From: Streptomyces sp. NBC_00572 | GTDB lineage: Bacteria > Actinomycetota > Actinomycetes > Streptomycetales > Streptomycetaceae | Assembly (NCBI RefSeq): GCF_026341815.1 | Contig: NZ_JAPENX010000001.1 | Location: forward strand, 5,022,001-5,086,000 | Length of the DNA: 64,000 nt | Direction of reading: 5' to 3' | In this document: positions 60,110 through 64,000 of the stretch, piece after piece | Layout: every line of letters starts with the position of its first letter | How positions within the stretch are numbered: position 1 is the stretch's first letter | Translations under genes and position numbers: made by a program | Notes under the pieces: generated by a model | Seen by the model: only the letters and a program-made list of their open reading frames with translations | What the model was told of the DNA's origin: nothing | Databases searched by the model: none

Positions 60110-62658
60110 GCGCGCGTGTCCTGCCCGAACGGCCACTGCCCGGCCACGCCGTCTGCCTCGACCTGCGGACGGCGGGGGCGTACGACCTCGACGCCGTCGT
60201 CCGCGCAGCCCTGGACGCCCCGCAGCCCGGCGGTGAGCGGCGCTTCCTCGTCCTCGACGAGGCCGACCGGCTCGTCGCCCACCAGTTGCTCTACGAGCGG
60301 CTCTCCTCCTACGGGCCCGCCCACATCGTCTGCCTGGCGGTCGGCGTCCGGGGCGAGCGGACACTGAGCCGCACCCTCACCCTCCGGCCGCCCGCCGCCG
60401 GGGTCCTGTGGGTGTTCGACACGGCGGAGGACGGTGTCCCGGGCGAGGCCGTCCTGCGTCCGCTCGTCGACGTCCTGTCCACCCCCGAGGTCTTCGACGC
60501 GGTGCTGCGCGCGCTCGGCGAGGTGGTGCACGGCGTCGCCGTGCCCGCCGTGCGCGTCCTGGAGCACGACCTCACCGACGAGGCGCGGGCGCGCGCCTGG
60601 CGGCAGTCGGTGGAGGGGCTCACCGGCCCGGACGTCCCGGCCGGGACCGTCTCCGCCGAGCAGGTGCCGGGGGCGCTCGCGCTGCTGCTCGACGAGGGCG
60701 TTCCGCGTTCCCTCTCCGACCACCGCTGGCTGCCGGCCCAGGGCAGGGCGGGGCTCCGGCTCGCCGCCTGCGAAGAGGCCGTCGGGGACGCCGTCGACGG
60801 CTACCAGCGGATCCGGGGCGCGGCGGGGCTTCTCACCGGGGTCGGCCGCACGGTCGATCTGCCGGGTGACATCGAGCGGGTGACGGGGGAACTGGAGCGG
60901 TTCCGCGCCACCGTCGCGGACGCCTTCGCCGCCGCGGGCGGCAGCCGGCTGACGGTCGAGCACCGGGGGGTGCTCCGGGACCGTGGCATCGAACTGCCGG
61001 AGATGCCGAGGGAGATCTCGCGCACCGGGATCGTCCCGGCCCTGCGCGACCACACCCACGAACTGATCGGCAAGGGCCTGCCGTTGCGCTCGGTGGCGGC
61101 CCGGCTCGCGGCGCTCTCCGCGCGCACCGCGCCCGTGGGCAGCGCCGCCCGGCTCGCCCGGCTCGACGCGATCTGCGGGCCGGAGCGGCTGCGGCGGCTC
61201 GGCGGCCGGTACCCGTTCACGGCGGGCGGTTCGCGCCCGGTCGCCTTCGCGGTGACCGGGGCCCTGGCGCTGCTCGCCGGGGTCTGGCCGGTGCTCGGCT
61301 GGGTCCTCGGCCCGGCCGCCGGAGTGCTCGCCACCGGGCTCGCCCATCTGATGCTCAGGCGTCGGCCCAACCGTTCACCGGACGGGCGGATCGACGGCGG
61401 CGGTGCCACGGGTGCGGCGCCCCGGCTCTTCGGGGGTGTGCTCGGCGGTCTCGTCGGGGCGGGCCTCGGCCAGTTCCTCGGCCTTCCGCTGTGGGCGGGG
61501 GCCGTCGCGCTCACGGTGTCCCTGATGGCGATCGTCCTCCTCGCGCTGCGCGACTGGAGCCGGGCCGTGGACGACTGGTGGGCGCGGGCGGACCCGGAGG
61601 AGGCCTGGCGGATCCTGCGCGAGGTCCAGAACCTGGTGGTCACGACCGCCGTGCACGACTGGCTCTTCGCCGAGGTGCGGCACCACTGCTCGGCCGGCGC
61701 GGGCGCGGTGGCCCGGCTGCTCCGCGGCCTCGCGGACACGGCCGAGGCGCACGGGCAGAGGACTTCGTCCCTGCCGCCGGACGGGCCGCCGGAGGAGAGG
61801 TTCCGGACGGAGTCCGCCGTACCGCCGGACCAGGACGGCGCCGCACCGTCCTGGAGTTGGGACGAGTGGGAGGGTGAGGACGACCTCTGGCCGGACATGG
61901 ACGAGGAACCCGCGCCTCCCGGACGGCAACCCACTCCGCCCCCTTCCGGATCCCCGTACGCGTCCGGCCGGTCCGGCCCGTTCGAGCGGGACCCCGCCGT
62001 CTCCTTCGGCGGGGTGTCGGCCGTGTCCGGACCCGTTCCCGCGCCCGCGTGGCTGGAGCGGCGGTACGGCGACGGCGGCCCCCTCCTCGTCGACACCCTC
62101 GTCGGCGACCTGGTGGCCGGCACCCTCCTGATCCTCGACCGGTGCTGGGCGGGCGTCGAACGCGACCCCGGAGCCATGGCGCCAGGGGTCCACGAACAGC
62201 GGATCGTGGAGCTCCTGGACGACACCCGCCTCCGGCTGGAGCGCGATGTGGCCGCCTCTCCGCCGCCCCGTACCGAGGGGCTCCGCGAGCCGGACGCGCT
62301 CTCCGGTCTGGTCGCCCTCACCGATCGCACCGACCGGCCCGACGCCGCCCGGCTCACCGGGGTCGCCCCCGACGCCGTGGCCCGGCTGCTTCTGGCCGAC
62401 GACGACCCCGGCCGTACGGTCGCGCTCTGCGGCCCGGAACACCTGCGGCTGCTCTCCCATGACCCGATCGCCGCCCGACAGGTCCGCTTCGTGCCCGAGG
62501 CGATGCGGCGCGGGGCCGCCGGGGACGACGTCTGGCGGGGCACCGCCGAGGACGTCGTGTGGACCGGTGCGGGACGCCACGCCGGAATCCTCCGCCTCGT
62601 ACCACTGCGCGCGGACGTCGTGCACACCGTCCGCGCCGAGGAGGCGGGAGAACCGTGA
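60106..62658 (+). CDS. Large protein with central membrane segments
   Basis: 850 aa from GTG 60106, overlapping the tubulin-like stop (GTGA). Residues 1-370 are soluble (FLVLDEADRLVAHQLLYERL; helical 280-350). Two pairs of membrane helices cover residues 375-485 (RPVAFAVTGALALLAGVWPV, LPLWAGAVALTVSLMAIVLL). Residues 490-850 are soluble again, with a long acidic/Pro linker (560-640) and a folded end (LLDDTRLRLERDVAASPPP, DAARLTGVAPDAVARLLLAD). I do not recognise a family. Its place between a tubulin-like protein and a kinase-like protein suggests a membrane scaffold for both. Confidence 0.7.
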   Translation: MSARVLPERPLPGHAVCLDLRTAGAYDLDAVVRAALDAPQPGGERRFLVLDEADRLVAHQLLYERLSSYGPAHIVCLAVGVRGERTLSRTLTLRPPAAGVLWVFDTAEDGVPGEAVLRPLVDVLSTPEVFDAVLRALGEVVHGVAVPAVRVLEHDLTDEARARAWRQSVEGLTGPDVPAGTVSAEQVPGALALLLDEGVPRSLSDHRWLPAQGRAGLRLAACEEAVGDAVDGYQRIRGAAGLLTGVGRTVDLPGDIERVTGELERFRATVADAFAAAGGSRLTVEHRGVLRDRGIELPEMPREISRTGIVPALRDHTHELIGKGLPLRSVAARLAALSARTAPVGSAARLARLDAICGPERLRRLGGRYPFTAGGSRPVAFAVTGALALLAGVWPVLGWVLGPAAGVLATGLAHLMLRRRPNRSPDGRIDGGGATGAAPRLFGGVLGGLVGAGLGQFLGLPLWAGAVALTVSLMAIVLLALRDWSRAVDDWWARADPEEAWRILREVQNLVVTTAVHDWLFAEVRHHCSAGAGAVARLLRGLADTAEAHGQRTSSLPPDGPPEERFRTESAVPPDQDGAAPSWSWDEWEGEDDLWPDMDEEPAPPGRQPTPPPSGSPYASGRSGPFERDPAVSFGGVSAVSGPVPAPAWLERRYGDGGPLLVDTLVGDLVAGTLLILDRCWAGVERDPGAMAPGVHEQRIVELLDDTRLRLERDVAASPPPRTEGLREPDALSGLVALTDRTDRPDAARLTGVAPDAVARLLLADDDPGRTVALCGPEHLRLLSHDPIAARQVRFVPEAMRRGAAGDDVWRGTAEDVVWTGAGRHAGILRLVPLRADVVHTVRAEEAGEP

Positions 62659-64000
62659 CCGACCCGAACCATCCGAACGATCAGAGCGACCCGAACCAAC
62701 CGGACGACCGGGGCCGAACGGACCGGAGCCACGAGGCCGGCCCGAACCGACCGGGCCGTCCCGCCGACCCGAACCACCCCATCGGGCCGGACCACCCCGA
62801 CCACCTGGCCGAATCGAGCCCGCCGCCGCATCCGTACTACCAGGAACTGGAGTTCCTCAACCCCCGGGAGGCGCCGTGCCGCTTCGTCGTGCGGTACGGC
62901 GACGACCGCACGCCCCCCGGCCGCCCCGGATTCCTCGCCCGCCGGGCCTACCTGGGGACGGGGTCCGTTCCGGTCGTGCAGTACCGGCTGGCCTCGTCCG
63001 GGCAGGGCGACCCCCGGGCGTACGGACTCCTGGAGCGGGAGGTGGCGGCGGCCGTCGCCCTCGAACGGCGTTACGGCGCCGAGAAGTTCGGTTCCGTGCT
63101 CACCAGGATCGTCGGCTTCGACCTGACCGCCGCCGAGCCCTTCGTGGTCTACCGGCCGCCGACCGGGCGCCCGCTCTCCGACTGGTCGGGGCGCCTCGGA
63201 GCCGAGGACCAGGAGCGGATCACCGGCCAACTCGCCATGGCCGTACGTCTCCTCGGTGAACTCGATCTCGTCCACCGGGCGATCACGCCCGAGACCGTAC
63301 GGTGGGACGGCACCCGGATCCGGCTCTGTGAACCGTACGCGGCGCTGCGCACCGGGGAGGCGCGCGAATCCTTCGGTACGGCTCCCTGGTCCTCGCCCGA
63401 ACAGCGCGCGGGGCGCGGCGCCGCCGAACCGCGCGACGACCTGTGGTCCGTCGCCGAACTCGCCTACTACCTGCTCTCCGGCCGTCCCGACCGCGGCGAC
63501 GGGCCTCCCGCGGATCTCGCCGACTACCGGCGCCTCGCCGCCCTCCAGCACAGCGGTCTCTTCTCCCCGCGGGCGGCGGAACGGCCGGACGCGACCGAGC
63601 TGTTGAGGCTCCTCAACGTGCCGGACCCCGTCGCCGTCGAAGCCGATCAGCTCGACCGGTGGCGGGCCGAGTACGACATCCAGATCGCCCGGAAGGCCGC
63701 ACTGTCCGGGGGAGGCCCGGCCGGCGTCGGGCGGGCCGGGACGGAGGCTGCGGAGCCCCCCTTCCCCGCCTCGGCTCCCTCCCGTCCCACCTGGCGCGAG
63801 CGGGTCTTCGGCAACCGCGAGGGGGCCGCCCGCCCCGGTCCGCCCGCGCCGCCCTCCGAACCGGCTCCGGCGCCGCCGTCGCGGGGCCGGATGTGCCCGC
63901 ACTGTCTGCTCCCCGTCGAGTACGACGAACGGCTGCTCGTCACCATCGACGCCAAGGGCAACCGCATCCCGCTGGACCTCACCACCGAACGTCGGCCCGA
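62655..64000 (+). CDS. Kinase-like protein lacking catalytic residues (3' end beyond window)
   Basis: 448 codons from GTG 62655 (GTGA overlap) to the window edge. Residues 1-60 are Asp/Pro/Asn-rich. Residues 75-320 follow the Ser/Thr kinase fold: AVRLLGELDLVHRAITPETV, then GTAPWSSPEQRAGRG (like the APE segment) and DDLWSVAELAYYLLSGRP (subdomain IX). The catalytic loop is HRA (His207, Arg208, Ala209) instead of HRD, no DFG is visible after it and the beta-3 Lys is missing, so it is a pseudokinase. After a Pro-rich linker, CPHC begins a possible zinc-binding domain cut off by the window end. Confidence 0.75.
   Translation, partial: MTDPNHPNDQSDPNQPDDRGRTDRSHEAGPNRPGRPADPNHPIGPDHPDHLAESSPPPHPYYQELEFLNPREAPCRFVVRYGDDRTPPGRPGFLARRAYLGTGSVPVVQYRLASSGQGDPRAYGLLEREVAAAVALERRYGAEKFGSVLTRIVGFDLTAAEPFVVYRPPTGRPLSDWSGRLGAEDQERITGQLAMAVRLLGELDLVHRAITPETVRWDGTRIRLCEPYAALRTGEARESFGTAPWSSPEQRAGRGAAEPRDDLWSVAELAYYLLSGRPDRGDGPPADLADYRRLAALQHSGLFSPRAAERPDATELLRLLNVPDPVAVEADQLDRWRAEYDIQIARKAALSGGGPAGVGRAGTEAAEPPFPASAPSRPTWRERVFGNREGAARPGPPAPPSEPAPAPPSRGRMCPHCLLPVEYDERLLVTIDAKGNRIPLDLTTERRP

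Overview
High-GC actinobacterial chromosome, almost certainly Streptomyces. Support: strong G/C third-position bias, many GTG and TTG starts, ATGA and GTGA gene overlaps, leaderless-looking promoters, several spore-associated-protein (SapA) paralogues, a SepF paralogue, a Hen1-Pnkp RNA-repair pair and tRNA genes without an encoded CCA. All calls come from reading the sequence and its translations; no database search was run.

Layout. 1-3.4 kb: PadR regulator, sulfatase and MFS transporter, probably one leftward operon. 4-8.3 kb: a decayed zone with a multiply frameshifted IS5-type transposase, an intact cytochrome P450, and remnants of a nitroreductase and of a 2-oxoacid dehydrogenase E2. 8.4-11.9 kb: a leftward group that looks like secretion-substrate/polymorphic-toxin cassettes, including a frameshifted toxin C-terminus 30 nt upstream of a candidate immunity gene. 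12-16.6 kb: an unknown gene, an AraC regulator, four tandem SapA-like secreted proteins closed by a UUCG hairpin, and a LacI remnant. 17-22 kb: a large secreted lectin/propeller protein, an XRE-cupin regulator with a clear leaderless promoter, and an MFS exporter. 22-32 kb: NarL-type two-component system, KhtT-KhtU K+/H+ antiporter, flotillin with an NfeD-like partner, BlaI-M56 pair, TerB protein, ArsB-like permease and GntR regulator. 32-39 kb: aminotransferase, VOC protein, SepF paralogue, AAA ATPase coupled to a MazG-like pyrophosphohydrolase, and M1 peptidase.

39.4-41.6 kb: tRNA-Arg(ACG) and tRNA-Pro(TGG) bracket or border small genes resembling leftovers of an integrated element, followed by a 5'-truncated luciferase-like oxidoreductase gene. 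41.6-46.7 kb: homocysteine methyltransferase, then hen1 and pnkp, translationally coupled, which repair ribotoxin-cleaved RNA.

47.2-64 kb is the most interesting part. A Crp-family regulator with nested inverted repeats at its promoter precedes eight rightward genes. Seven of the eight meet the next gene, or the previous one, by 4-nt overlaps: a class III nucleotide cyclase-like protein, a STAND-like NTPase with a degenerate P-loop and HEAT-like tail, an SPFH/band-7-like protein, a PycTM-like (Pycsar effector) membrane protein, a vWA membrane protein, a 1225-aa tubulin-like GTPase, a large membrane protein and a kinase-like protein lacking the catalytic HRD aspartate that runs off the window. 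My inference is a membrane-assembled, nucleotide-signalled conflict or stress system that combines Pycsar, STAND, vWA and bacterial-tubulin parts. It sits directly beside the Hen1-Pnkp RNA-repair pair.
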